DNA from: Panax quinquefolius
Taxonomy: Eukaryota > Streptophyta > Magnoliopsida > Apiales > Araliaceae
Length of the DNA: 64,000 nucleotides
NCBI GenBank assembly: GCA_020205615.1
Contig: JAINUW010000223.1
Span: 191,501-255,500 of the forward strand
Reading direction: 5' to 3'
Below, one piece after another: positions 36,401 to 46,795 of this stretch. The translations under genes and the position numbers were made by a program. The notes beneath the pieces were generated by a model. It saw nothing but the letters and a program-made list of their open reading frames with translations, ran no database searches and was not told the origin of the DNA. Within the stretch, counting starts at the first letter, position 1. Each line of letters starts with the position of its first letter.

Positions 36401-37566
36401 TTATTTTATATTTTAATACACATCTCAACCATATATTATAACTAATGTCACAATATGACCAACATTTTAAGTTAGTAGGTTTTATGTAATATACATATAA
36501 TCCATGTACATTAAATATAAACAATAAAATAATGTAGTCAGGTATTATTGTTATAAGGTAGTTCCATTGTTATCTCTACCATTCCTATAACCATATTATC
36601 ACCTTATTATATTATTAACTTACTTATTTATGTCAATTAAATAATTTATTTACTCCCTTGATTAATTATTACTTAAAATACTATAGTTTAATATATAGTC
36701 ACACAATGTCACACTACCTTTATATAGTATAGTTGTATTAGCACTCATATGCACATAACGGTGAATATAATTTTATTATTATATCACTAACTTACTTATT
36801 CATGTTAAATAAATCATGCGATTCCTTAACTAATTAATACCAATTTTAATTAATCCAACCACTGATTAATGTATTTATGGATTTCCATAATCATTAATTA
36901 TATATTGCAAATAATAATCACATATTATTAATTAATTACAAAGAAGTCCATTTCCCACAGTTAATTAATACTAATTAATGAGTTAATTATTCCTTCGTCG
37001 GACATAACATTTTTCATTGCAATATATTCCTTATTATATGGTTTTACCAATGTTACACATATACATTAATGTCCCCCAATTCAGTGCTATAGTAGAAAGT
37101 TACTAACTCAAATCGATGATGATGGCTAATCGCGCTTAGTTTGTCTTCTTGAGAGCAGGCGCAAAGAATCGTCTTAGTTCTACACGATGCAAGCAAGATC
37201 TGGTGCGATTTACGCCTGGTGCCGATTTACCGACGCTAGCTTGTTTTGTATGACATGAAATGATGTCCACACGAGTGTTGTTACGAGTCTACGAGTGTAT
37301 TGATTATCTATATAGAATCTCATGATCATATCCGATTAACCTTCCTAATTCCCGGGTTAACTTACTTAGTGAATTTTCTCGTTTTGCATTAGGCCACACA
37401 AGGCATTCCACAAATCTCTTTGTCACTTCACACATCTTAACATGCATTGATCAACTAAAATCAATTGTATTATCCAACTCATAAATCAATAACACTTATT
37501 TTCACATAAATATTATTTTTATTAATACATTCATTTTATAATACGTGGAAATTCTCAGGTATTACA
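33462..37566 (-). repeat. 5' LTR of element B
   Basis: 4105 bases, TGTGACGCCCCC to GGTATTACA, next to the PBS. Matches 23446-27554 except for the three divergent GC-rich blocks, here at about 34855-34985, 35693-35815 and 37082-37245. Confidence 0.93.
33750..33842 (-). other. conserved LTR short reading frame and acceptor-like site (B, 5' LTR copy)
   Basis: Minus strand: CTCAT, spacer, TTTCAG, then VKAEQGGVSGEDKGKGKATD and a TAG stop at 33750-33752. The acceptor-like CAG and the frame are intact, unlike the 3' LTR copy. Confidence 0.55.
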
Positions 37567-40036
37567 AAATCAATCCCCCACACATCAAAAATTTCTACTT
37601 CGAGGATTGTATTCAATGGTATTTCATTTCTTTCCAAGATTTTTCCCACTCTCTAACATCTATCACACCTCTGGACAAAACTGTATGCATCCTTAAAAAT
37701 TGTCGGCCAGTAGAATCCTGCTTGTAGTACTCTAGCTATTGTTCATTCTCCACTATAGTGACCTCTATACACTGAAGAATGGCAATCTTGCAAAATCCCC
37801 TCGGTCTCGCTATACGGGATACACCTTCTTATCATTTGATCAGCACACTGTTTAAACAAGTATGGCTCATCCCATATAAACCATTTGACATCATGCATAA
37901 ATTTTTTCTTTTGATAACCCACCAAGTCAGAAGGTACCATCTTACTCACCAAATAGTTCGCGTAGTCTGCAAACCATGGCACTTCCCCTTTCACCACAAA
38001 CAACTGTTCATTTGGAAAGGATTCATTGATCACAACTTTGTCGTCTGACTCCCTTTCCAGATTCTCTAGTCGAGATAAGTGGTCCGCCACTTGGTTTTTA
38101 GTGCCCTTTCTGTCCTTGATCTCCAAATCAAATTCCTGCAACAATAAAATCCATCTGATCAACCGGGGCTTTGCATCCTTATTTGCCACTAAATGTCGAA
38201 TTACCGCGTGATCCGTGTACACTATCACCTTTGTACCAATCAGATATGCTCCAAATTTTTCAAAGGCATACACAACTGCCAATAATTCTTTCTCTGTGGT
38301 GGTGTAGTTCAACTGTGCATCTGTAAGGGTCTTGCTGGCATAATAAATCACATGAAACATCTTCTCTTTCCTCTGCCCCAAAACAGCCCCTACGGCGTAA
38401 TCACTGACATCACACATCAGCTCAAATGGCAAATCCCAATCTGGAGCAGTAATAACTGGTGTTGATGTTAATTTCCCCTTTAAGTGCTCAAATACCGACA
38501 CGCAAGCCTCATCAAAATTAAACTGTGCATCATTCTCCAATAAACTACATAATGGTTTAGTTATCTTAGAGAAGTCCTTGATGAATCTGCGGTAGAAACC
38601 TGCATGTCCTAGAAAACTACGAACACATTTTACTGAAGTAGGTGGTGGCAATTTCTCAATAGTTTCCAGCTTAGCCCTATCCACCTCGAGTTCCCGAAGA
38701 CTGAGAAATCATCCATAAATACCTCCACATTCTGTTCCACCATGTCTGAAAATATAGACATCATGCATCTCTGAAAGGCGGCTGGAGCATTGCACAACCC
38801 AAAAGACATCCTTCTAAAGGCAAAAGTGCCGTATAGACATGTGAAGGTAGTCTTTTCCTGGTCTTCTGGGGCTATCATAATTTTATTGTAGCTTTAATAA
38901 CCGTCCAAAAGGCAATAATACTCATGACCTGCTAATCTGTCCAACATCTGATCAATGAATTGTAGTGGAAAATGATCTTTCCTTGTAGCTTTATTGAGCC
39001 TGCGGTAATCCATGCAGACTCTCATCCCGTCACTGTTCGTGTTAGAATTAATTCATTATTCTCATTATTAACAACAATCATACCACCCTTCTTCGGTACA
39101 CACTGCACTGGGCTCACCCATGAGCTGTCTAAAATCGGATAGACTATTCCTATATCCAGCCATTTCAGTACCTCTTTCTTGACCACTTTTTTCATTATCG
39201 GATTAAGTCTTCTTTGTTGCTCAACTGACGGCTTACTATAATATTCTAACAGGATCTTATGCATGCAAAAAGTAGGGCCGATCCCTTTGATATCTGCTAT
39301 GGTCCATCCAATAGCTAATTTGAACTCTCTAAGCACTCGTAGCAGTTTTTTCCCTAAAAAGATGTCAGTGCGGAAGAAATAATCACATGTATCTTTGAAT
39401 CTTTATTTAAAAATGCGTACCTGAGATGATCTGGATGTGGTTTTAATTGAAGTTCTGGAGGTGTCTCAAGAGATGGCTTTAATTTTATCGATGTCTCTCA
39501 AGCTTTCGTTAATGGCTCGATAGGTATTCTGAATCTTCTGAATTGTGGAGTGGTATCCAGATATTGCACAAGTTCGGCGAATTCCTCATCCTCCAATTCT
39601 GAATTTTCAACAATGACACTCCTCAATAGTTCATAATCCACCAGACTCTCAACATCATCATTTAATACACGGTACACCAAATCAACTCTGAAACATTCTT
39701 CTTCATCTGTTGGGAACTTCATTTCTTTGAAAACGTTAAAAGTGACCTCCTGATCATGTACACGCATCGTGAGTTCCCCTTTTTGCACATCTATCAAAGT
39801 CCTTCCTGTGGCTAAGAATGGTGTCCCAAGTATGATTGGTATACTTTTATCTTCCTCGTAATCCAAAATGATGAAGTCAGCCGGAAAGATAAATTTGTCC
39901 ACTTTCATCTATACATCTTCAACAATTCCCCGTGGATATGTGATGGATCAGTCAGCTAGCTGCAAAGAAATGTTTGCCGGCCTTGGAGCTGACAATCCCA
40001 ACTGATTAAACACTGACAAGGGCATCAGATTGATAC
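37567..40036 (-). pseudogene. Athila pol: C-terminal protease, RT, RNase H, N-terminal integrase
   Basis: Bounded by D (40037) and B (37566). From 40036 downward: INLMP-type protease follow-on, KVDKFIFPADFIILDYEED and PIILGTPFLATGRTLIDVQ (39908-39780), a spacer, then RT start WTIADIKGIGPTFCMHKILL (39310) and DSSWVSPVQCVPKKGG. After a break come FRRMSFGLCNAPAAFQRCMM and the catalytic block [12 protein letters not shown] (38730). RNase H covers [56 protein letters not shown] (38320) and [10 protein letters not shown]. The integrase zinc-binding region follows ([10 protein letters not shown] and later RCDRC at about 37660). Stops and shifts occur near 39480-39340, 39020-38880, 38690 and 37742. 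Confidence 0.92.
40032..40036. repeat. target-site duplication of element D, left copy
   Basis: GATAC, identical to 46796-46800 on the other side of element D. The Athila protease motif is split at this point. Confidence 0.9.
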
Positions 40037-40137
40037 TGTGACACACCCAAATCCGGGTATCTTCCAACTCGACAGATGGTGCTACACGGTGTTATAATTC
40101 ACACAAACATTCAATTGAAATGCCTCAAAAGAATGAA
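40037..40137 (-). repeat. 100 bp remnant of the 3' LTR of D
   Basis: Matches 43696-43796 almost base for base (CCAAATCCGGGTATCTTCCAAC, GATGGTGCTACACGGTG, AATGCCTCAAAAGAA), then passes into RT sequence. The few bases shared at the junction (GAAYGRA) suggest microhomology at the deletion point. Confidence 0.9.
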
Positions 40138-41423
40138 CCTCCGATAGTAACCCGCTAACCCTAAGAAACTCCGTACCTCGCGGTTGGCATTTTCAGTTGT
40201 TCCCAATTCATCACGGCTTCCACCTTCGCTGGATCTACTGAAATCCCCTCATGGTCCATGACATGACCTAAAAACTGTACCCTCTCTAACCAAAATTCAC
40301 ACTTAGTAAACTTTGCATATAACTTCTCCTTCCTTAATGTCTCCGACACTATTCTTAGATGTTCAGCATAATCTTCTAGCATCTTAGAGTATACTAGAAT
40401 ATCATCAATAAACACCACAACGAACTTGTCCAAATATTGTTTGAACACTCTGTTCATCATATCCATAAATGTAGCAGGAGCATTAGTCAACCCAAATGAC
40501 ATCACCAGAAACTCGTAATGACCATAACGAGTCCTGAATGCTATCTTTGGCATGTCTTCATTTTGAACCTTCAGCTGATGATACCATGTCCTTAAATCTA
40601 TTTTGGAAAAATATTTTACCCCCTTGAACTGATAAAAAAGATCATCGATCCCGGGCAACAGATACTTATTCTTTATTGTTAACTTGTTCAACTCTCGGTA
40701 GTCGATACAAAGTCTTAACGATCCATCCTTCTTCTTGATAAATAGTACCGTTGCTCCCCACGGCGAAACACTCAGTTGAATGTACTTCCGGTCCAACAAT
40801 TCCTGTAACTGTATCATCAACTCCTTCATCTCCACTGGCACCATAGGATACGGTGCCCTGGAAACTGGTGCCGCTCCTGGCACAATATATATTACGAACT
40901 CGGTCTCCCTATCCGGCGAAAGACCCGGTAACTCACTTGGAAATACATCCATGAACTCACTCACTATAGGTATTTGTTCCATTGTTTCTCCTACTCTCTA
41001 GGTATCAACCACATGACACAAATAGCCAACACACCTCTTCCTTAATAATTTCCTAGTTTGTGTCATAGTAAGACAACACAAACGTCCCAACGATTTATTC
41101 CCGTAAAATATTATATGAGATTGTCTTAATGTTTTAATATTTACGCGTTTCTTTTGGCAATCTACAATTGCCCTATGATTAACCAACCAATCCATTCCGA
41201 GAATTACGTCGAATTCTACTAACTGTATCGGTAGCAGATCTACCGATAATTTACAACCTCGAATGTCTACGCAACAACTCCTATGAATATCTTCAACATG
41301 AATTATCTCTTCATTTGCTACCTTAATGTTTAAAGGTATAGGCAACTTTTCGGAGAGTAATCCTAATCGTCTAGCAAAATCACATGCGATAAATGAACAA
41401 GTAGCACCCGAGTCAAATAGCAC
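40138..41423 (-). pseudogene. protease and reverse transcriptase of element D (truncated)
   Basis: Protease has LFDSGATCSFIACDFARR at its start (41423-41370) and VILGMDWLVNHRAIVDCQ (about 41215). It is followed by a linker with LRKRCVGYL and a stop near 41000. RT (40982-40161) is open for 273 codons: [54 protein letters not shown] (usual Gly replaced by Trp), [15 protein letters not shown] and [20 protein letters not shown]. The frame shifts near 40180, and sequence ends at the deletion junction before RNase H. Confidence 0.93.
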
Positions 41424-41431
41424 GTATGCAT

Positions 41432-42592
41432 TTAAGTCGTTGATCGGAATATACCTGCGACTACGTCCCCCAAGGCCATTGCGTCTTGGACGATCATATT
41501 AAAGGTACGGGCCATCGGCCTACCCGGCTGCACTGGACCCCCAATAGTTAACTTACCACTATTGGTGCCCCTATTCCCATTTGTCCCCTTCTTTAGGCAG
41601 TTCTTTGCCATGTGTTCAGTTGATCCACATACAATGCATCCTTGATTCTTCTTCGGGCTTGGACAGTTTGGCACAATATGCCCCTCTTGTCCACAATTGT
41701 AATACACGGCCTTGCCTTTGAGACAGACTCCTAAATGAGTCTTCCCGCAGGTCTTGCAGGCCTCCATCCTCCTCTTAGGGTCTCCTTGTTTCACTCTGGT
41801 ATTCCCAGAGCTAACTATCTTCCTCTTATAACCCTCGCCACTCCCGCTGGCACCTTCAACTTTTATTCCCCCATCCACCTTCCCCTTAATTTTCTTATCC
41901 TTGTGGTATTGGCTCAACGCCTCACTACCACCTTCGGTAATTATTTCCTTCTCTAAAATAATTCCAAAGGAAGTACTTTGGAACACAAAGATATAGTTAT
42001 AGAGCGAGATTTCAAGCCCCCGCTTTCGAACTGGCCGAGCTTTCCTCACCTCGGTATCCACTTGGTGTGGAGCGAACCTTTCCAGTTCATTAAACTTGGC
42101 GGCGTATTTGGGAACCGTCATGTCCCCTTGCTTCAACTCTAGAAACCGCATCTCCATTCTTCCCTGCATGCTCGTGGGAAAATTGTTCTCGTAAAATATT
42201 TCCTTAAACCTCACCCACATTATCACATCCATTCTGGCCCTACCCTGATTGGCCTCCCACCAAAAGTTGGCCTCTCCCTTCATCATGTAGGTTGCAAAGG
42301 CAACCTTTTGGGCCTCGTCGACATTTACTATCACAAATGCCTTCTCGATCTCCTTCACCCATGTTTGGGCTTCGATAGGGTCCGTAGTTCCTTTGAACTC
42401 CGGTGGACCCACACTCTTAAAGTCCTTGAATGTAGTAGCCCGTACTACACCAGGATTTACGGGGATATTAGCCCCAGTTTGATTAAACACTGCAGTTAAA
42501 AGGTTCAAAAATTCCTACATGGGGTTAACCGGACCTCCCTCCGGTTGATTTGTATTCGCACCTTGGTTACGTGGTACTCTTCTTGGCGGAGT
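41432..42592 (-). pseudogene. gag of element D
   Basis: A long open stretch (42508-41432, 358 codons) has TTFKDFKSVGPPEFKGTTDP, WVKEIEKAF, KGEANFWWE, LKQGDMTVPKYAAKFNELER, EKEIITEGGSEALSQYHKDK and zinc-knuckle-type motifs ACKTCGKTHLGVC, YYNCGQEGHIVPNC and CIVCGSTEHMAKNC. One knuckle has Tyr-Tyr where Cys-Tyr is expected. Upstream the frame continues to 42592, where E has ATG but D has ACT, and an in-frame TAG lies at about 42518. Start codon lost and early stop: inactive, though the body is well preserved. Confidence 0.92.
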
Positions 42593-42903
42593 TTTGCTGT
42601 TACAATAAACACATATTTCGTTATTATTCATTTCCTGCCAGTTAGTTATTATTCAATGTTAAACAATAACTTAAACATTCGTTACTCAACATTTTTCGAA
42701 AAAGAAAACTTATATTAATTCAATGTAGTATAATACTACATCGGTTACATAACATAGCCTAAGCCGAATACATTACTTTCCCGCCATTGCTTTCTAAAAA
42801 TTGGGATTTACAAAAGATTACCCTTGATTATACAAAAGAGAATTTCACGTCACTACTAGATACAAAAATATATACATATCTAACTACTCTAGTCACTACT
42901 AGA

Positions 42904-43515
42904 TTACATTTGCCTTAAGGCATTTTCAAAATCCGCCTTGGCAAGACCGGCAATAATATCACGACTGATAGTATGTCGCGTCTGCCCTGTCTCTACAGGG
43001 TAACCAACTACCTGCAACTGGAAATCCTGATGAGAATTCCTATGGATATAGGACATTCTCCCTATCTTCTGCTTCTTGGTCTTTAGCTCCTCCCTGAGCT
43101 CAAAGACCTCCTGTTTCAACCCATGGACCTTGTCCTTGGCCAAAACCCTTTCATCATCTTCCTTCTCCCACATGAACTCCACGTCAGTCTTATCCTCTAT
43201 AACATCTTGGAGCTCTGCCTTCAGGCCCTTAACCTCCTAGCAATAATGGATGTTCATATCTATCACTGACATGAATAAGGACATCATTGACTCCCCCGGA
43301 GCCGTCTCCGCTGCTATAGCTATTGGGTTGAAGGACACTTCTTCCACTTCTTTTTCTATCATGCCATCAAATACTGACACAAGATCTAAACTTTCTGAGT
43401 CTCCAGACTCAACCACCACAATCTCGGGATCTGCCGCTATGGGACTCGGTATAATCTCTACCTGATTAACCGATTCTTCACTGACTACCTGTACGTCTCT
43501 ATTTTCTCCTGACAT
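42904..43515 (-). pseudogene. extra leader ORF of element D (one in-frame stop)
   Basis: From ATG at 43515: MSGENRDVQVV, an acidic N-terminal part (MIEKEVEEVSF), then a TAG at about 43237. The same frame continues as VKGLKAELQD, a coiled-coil-like stretch (VHGLKQEVFELREELKTKKQ) and the C-terminal motif GQTRHTISRDIIAGLAK... ALRQM. Same order of parts as the leader ORF of B. 200 codons apart from the stop. Confidence 0.72.
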
Positions 43516-43681
43516 CTACAACAACACAAAAGTTGGATTAGTACACGTCAGTAGAATAATAAAAAACATAACATATATAATGCATTTTAATAAGGTTAAC
43601 TTCCATCTTTTATTCTTTGACTTTTCTTAAGGTTATGACTTAAGGTTTTATTTTCCTATCCTTAAGTTTTATAACCTACCG

Positions 43682-43695
43682 CTCTGATACCAACC
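43682..43695 (-). other. primer-binding site of element D
   Basis: The reverse complement contains TTGGTATCAGAGC, matching the initiator tRNA-Met-type PBS exactly, two bases from the LTR edge. Confidence 0.85.
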
Positions 43696-43917
43696 TGTGA
43701 CGCCCCCAAATCCGGGTATCTTCCAACCCGATAGATGGTGCTACACGGTGCTATAATTCACATAAATATTTAATTGAAATGCCTCAAAAGAACGGATATG
43801 TCTTAGATATATATCAAAAGAATATTTATTTTCCCCAGGTTCTTTACAACCAATACATTGTCTTTGTCATAATATCAATATTATTCCTTACAAAACCTAT
43901 ATTATTACATATACAAT

Positions 43918-44010
43918 CTACGGGTTTGCCTTTGCCTTCCCTTTATCCTTGCCGGATCCATCGGTCCGTTCAGTCTTAGCTGCATTCATATGGTTCAAGC
44001 AAGAATGAGC
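43918..44010 (-). other. conserved LTR short reading frame and acceptor-like site (D copy)
   Basis: Minus strand: CTCAT, spacer, GAATGCAG, then AKTERTDGSGKDKGKAKANP and a TAG stop at 43918-43920. Codons for the GKDKGKxKA core differ from A and B mainly at third positions. Confidence 0.55.
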
Positions 44011-44924
44011 CTAACTAGCTCAGTAAGTACAACAATTCTAGGAAAATATCATGCTTGAAACATAGGAATCGTATATCTTCAATAACTGAACAATAGTTAT
44101 GAAGTACTATCGATAATTCAAAATAACACTTCTTTTCATTCAAAATGTTTTACAACAACAATATTCGGTAAAACATCAATTCCAGTTCAAGACCGTAAGC
44201 ATTTCATAAGTACTTTGAAAAGGACATCCCGACACGAAGTCCGTAAGTCCGACATAGCTTACGAGCACGTCTAGGTGATCAGCCTATAGTACTCTATGTT
44301 GATCAACACTACATTCATTAAACATGTATACGTTTAAGTTGTGGCAACCTCACGTGCCTATCGTTTGACGACAAAACAGTTTAGCATATTCAGTCTACTT
44401 TTGAAAACCACAACAATATTGGTTTGATAAATCTTTATGAACACTTGATAGAATAACATAACATACGTCTAGCCGAAAGGATTGGCTTTGACTTCCTCAA
44501 ATACTAACTCATGCGAAGAATATATGAATCACAAAGACTTGTCTGGATCGAACTGGAACAAGGGTTTGAGTACTTGCCTTTAGCGTCTGCTTATAGATAT
44601 AACACGTGCACTTTACGTCTTTAAAGTCTCTACATTAGATGATAGCATAACATAGAACATTAGGTCATGAATGATTACACATGGTTCCTAAAGAATCTTT
44701 CCCTTCTTCTCAATCTAATTACGTATTAGATTTGTTATTATTGATTCCGGCTTTCCATTAGTTCATTCTTACATTCATATGTAATTGATTTACCTTAACT
44801 CTAAGTGTTCATACTTAAGGCTTAATTATGTCTTAACAATGTTTCATTAAGATTTTTATTTAATTGCTTATCAATTACTCTTCATGTTAAACTTGTAAAC
44901 ATTCTCTATTGTCTATGTCATGAA

Positions 44925-45140
44925 GTTGGCGCTGCGGCACCAAGACTTGGTGCCGCGTTGCGGCGTCACCTATTGTTGCCCAGAAACCGGACTCGGCGTT
45001 GCGGTGAGAGTCCCTTTGTTACTGGTCGCGCTGTGGCGCGAGTTTGCAGGTGCTGAAGGCCATTTTAGGGCTACGGCACGGGCTTATTTTCTTTGGGCTG
45101 GCGCCGCGGCGCCAGCTCTGTGCACCAGAAAACTTGGACA
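44925..45140. other. GC-rich palindrome cluster in LTR D
   Basis: In a strongly AT-rich LTR this block has about six imperfect or perfect palindromes of one type. They include GCGGCACCAAG-A-CTTGGTGCCGC (44934-44956), a perfect 20-mer GCTGGCGCCGCGGCGCCAGC (45097-45116), and weaker ones such as CGCGCTGTGGCGCG (about 45027). A 75-codon forward frame across it is an effect of base composition. Confidence 0.75.
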
Positions 45141-46795
45141 GTTTTGAATTTTTTTTGTGAAACTCCCGGACTCGTAACTTCTTCGTTATAAGTCCGAATT
45201 GGCTCGTTCAAGAGCCTACGGGTCACAAATTATGTACTCTATGCGTTCATGTAAGAATTTTATCTATTTTACTTCATTTGTTAAAATTTCACCTATTAGT
45301 CCATTTTAACGAAAACGATAAACGTTCGCGAACGTTTAACGTTCGTTTCTTCGTTCTAAGTCAGAATCCGGCCATTTTCTAGTCCGCAACTCTATAATGC
45401 CAAATATGACTTGTCTCCATCGAAAACCAACGTTTACGACTTCAAACACAAAATACGACTTCCATTCCGAGAATTTCACGGATTAGACGATTATCGTCCA
45501 ATCGTGTAAATTCCGGCGAAACCTCATTACTAATCATTTTAGGTGGATTTTAATCAACATATAGACATTTCAAGTTACTTATTACACCAACTTATCATCA
45601 AAGTAGGTTTTGACTTATTCTCATAAGTCAATGACTTATTTAATTTATTAACTACTGATTTTCATGTTTATGACATACTATGAACTTCAGTCCATAAATC
45701 AATGTTCTCATACTATATTGAATCTACTAACATCATATGACAACATATGGCAAATTCTTCATAAGTTCATCAACTTAATTAGGTTCAAGTTGCTTATTCA
45801 ATTTATTTGGCTTAAGTTCATTCATCCATGACTTATGACATGTTCTTAGTATCCAACTTCATTAGATTACACTTCTCTTATCATCCTAGTATGATAGAGA
45901 TAGAAGAGATAATATTAATTACCTTTGAAGACTACTTGTACTTCTCTTCTCTTGAAAATCTAGCAAAGGAAAGTTAAACTTCAAAGTGCTTATTGGCTCT
46001 AACAAATAAGTTGTTTGTAAAGAGAGTTTGTTAGATAAAATTTGAACAAGTAAATGACAAATCCAAGCTTGCTATTTGTAGAGGGGCCAAGGTTAGGGCA
46101 TTAAGGTCATTAAAACATCCCACCTCCTTAGTTAACCTCCTTACTATTCATGTGTTAAGGCTTAAGTAATCTTGCCCATCACTCAAAGTGTTTGCCCACT
46201 ACTTCACCCATGGATTGGCTAATGGATCCTATTTAGTTAATGGATCATTACTTTGGGCTTAGTTTAGTTAATTACTCTATTTCTTATGGGCTTACATTTA
46301 TTTGGTTTGGGCTTCCCATTAATCCACACTTGGCTAAACATTGCTAAAACTTGGTCTTGTCCCTTAATTTTTAATGAACTTGCACACCTTACAAGATTAC
46401 ACAAGTTCATTCCTTAGACATTAATTTCCCCAACGCTCTCAATTTAAGTCCGCATGCGAAATATTGCGTTTTCCGTACTTAGATTATTAGTACATAATCC
46501 ATCTCGCTTCGATATTCTAACGATATGTATTTCTCGAAAGTTCAAAAATAATTCTCAAGCGATAAACGGTGAATAGTGTTTTTCGTAAACTTTCTCGGAA
46601 AACCTTTATTTTCGTCTTGAAAACTCAAACACTTTAATTCATTCACGTGGTTCAAATACTACGATGTTCCGACATTTCTAGGTTATAGAACGACATACAT
46701 CTTATTAACACATATAATAACAAATAATATTATTTTATTCATTATTTAATTCTTTCAAATATTTTACAAAGGATCCAAATTTCTCAGTCGTTACA

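Larger units (their letters stand above)
23446..37566 (-). mobile_element. complete chromovirus-type Ty3/gypsy element (B), 14.1 kb
   Basis: Paired LTRs (23446-27554 and 33462-37566) share TGTGACGCC...GTATTACA ends. In minus orientation the internal order is PBS (about 33447-33461), leader ORF, gag, protease, RT, RNase H, integrase, chromodomain-like tail, polypurine tract (27555-27567). It is inserted in the Athila integrase with duplication AAATC/AAAAC. The gag-pol frame is broken in several places. Long LTRs, a Met-type PBS and the integrase C-terminal tail fit the Tekay/Del lineage (inference). Confidence 0.93.
40037..46795 (-). mobile_element. internally deleted Ty3/gypsy element D, 6.8 kb
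   Basis: Identical 5 bp flanks (GATAC) and LTR ends TGTGAC...GTTACA. On the minus strand: full 5' LTR (46795-43696), PBS, leader ORF, gag, protease, RT, then an abrupt jump at about 40131-40137 to the last 100 bases of the 3' LTR. RNase H, integrase, polypurine tract and about 3 kb of the 3' LTR are gone. Because both outer ends keep the target duplication, the loss happened after insertion. Confidence 0.92.
43696..46795 (-). repeat. 5' LTR of element D
   Basis: 3100 bases, TGTGACGCCCCC to CAGTCGTTACA, next to the PBS. Non-coding apart from the conserved short frame (43918-44010). It holds a marked GC-rich palindrome cluster at 44925-45140. Confidence 0.92.

Noticed and set aside
44920..45147. 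75-codon forward frame across the GC island of LTR D
   Set aside because: Produced by the palindrome cluster; Ala/Arg-rich translation without similarity to the other LTRs.
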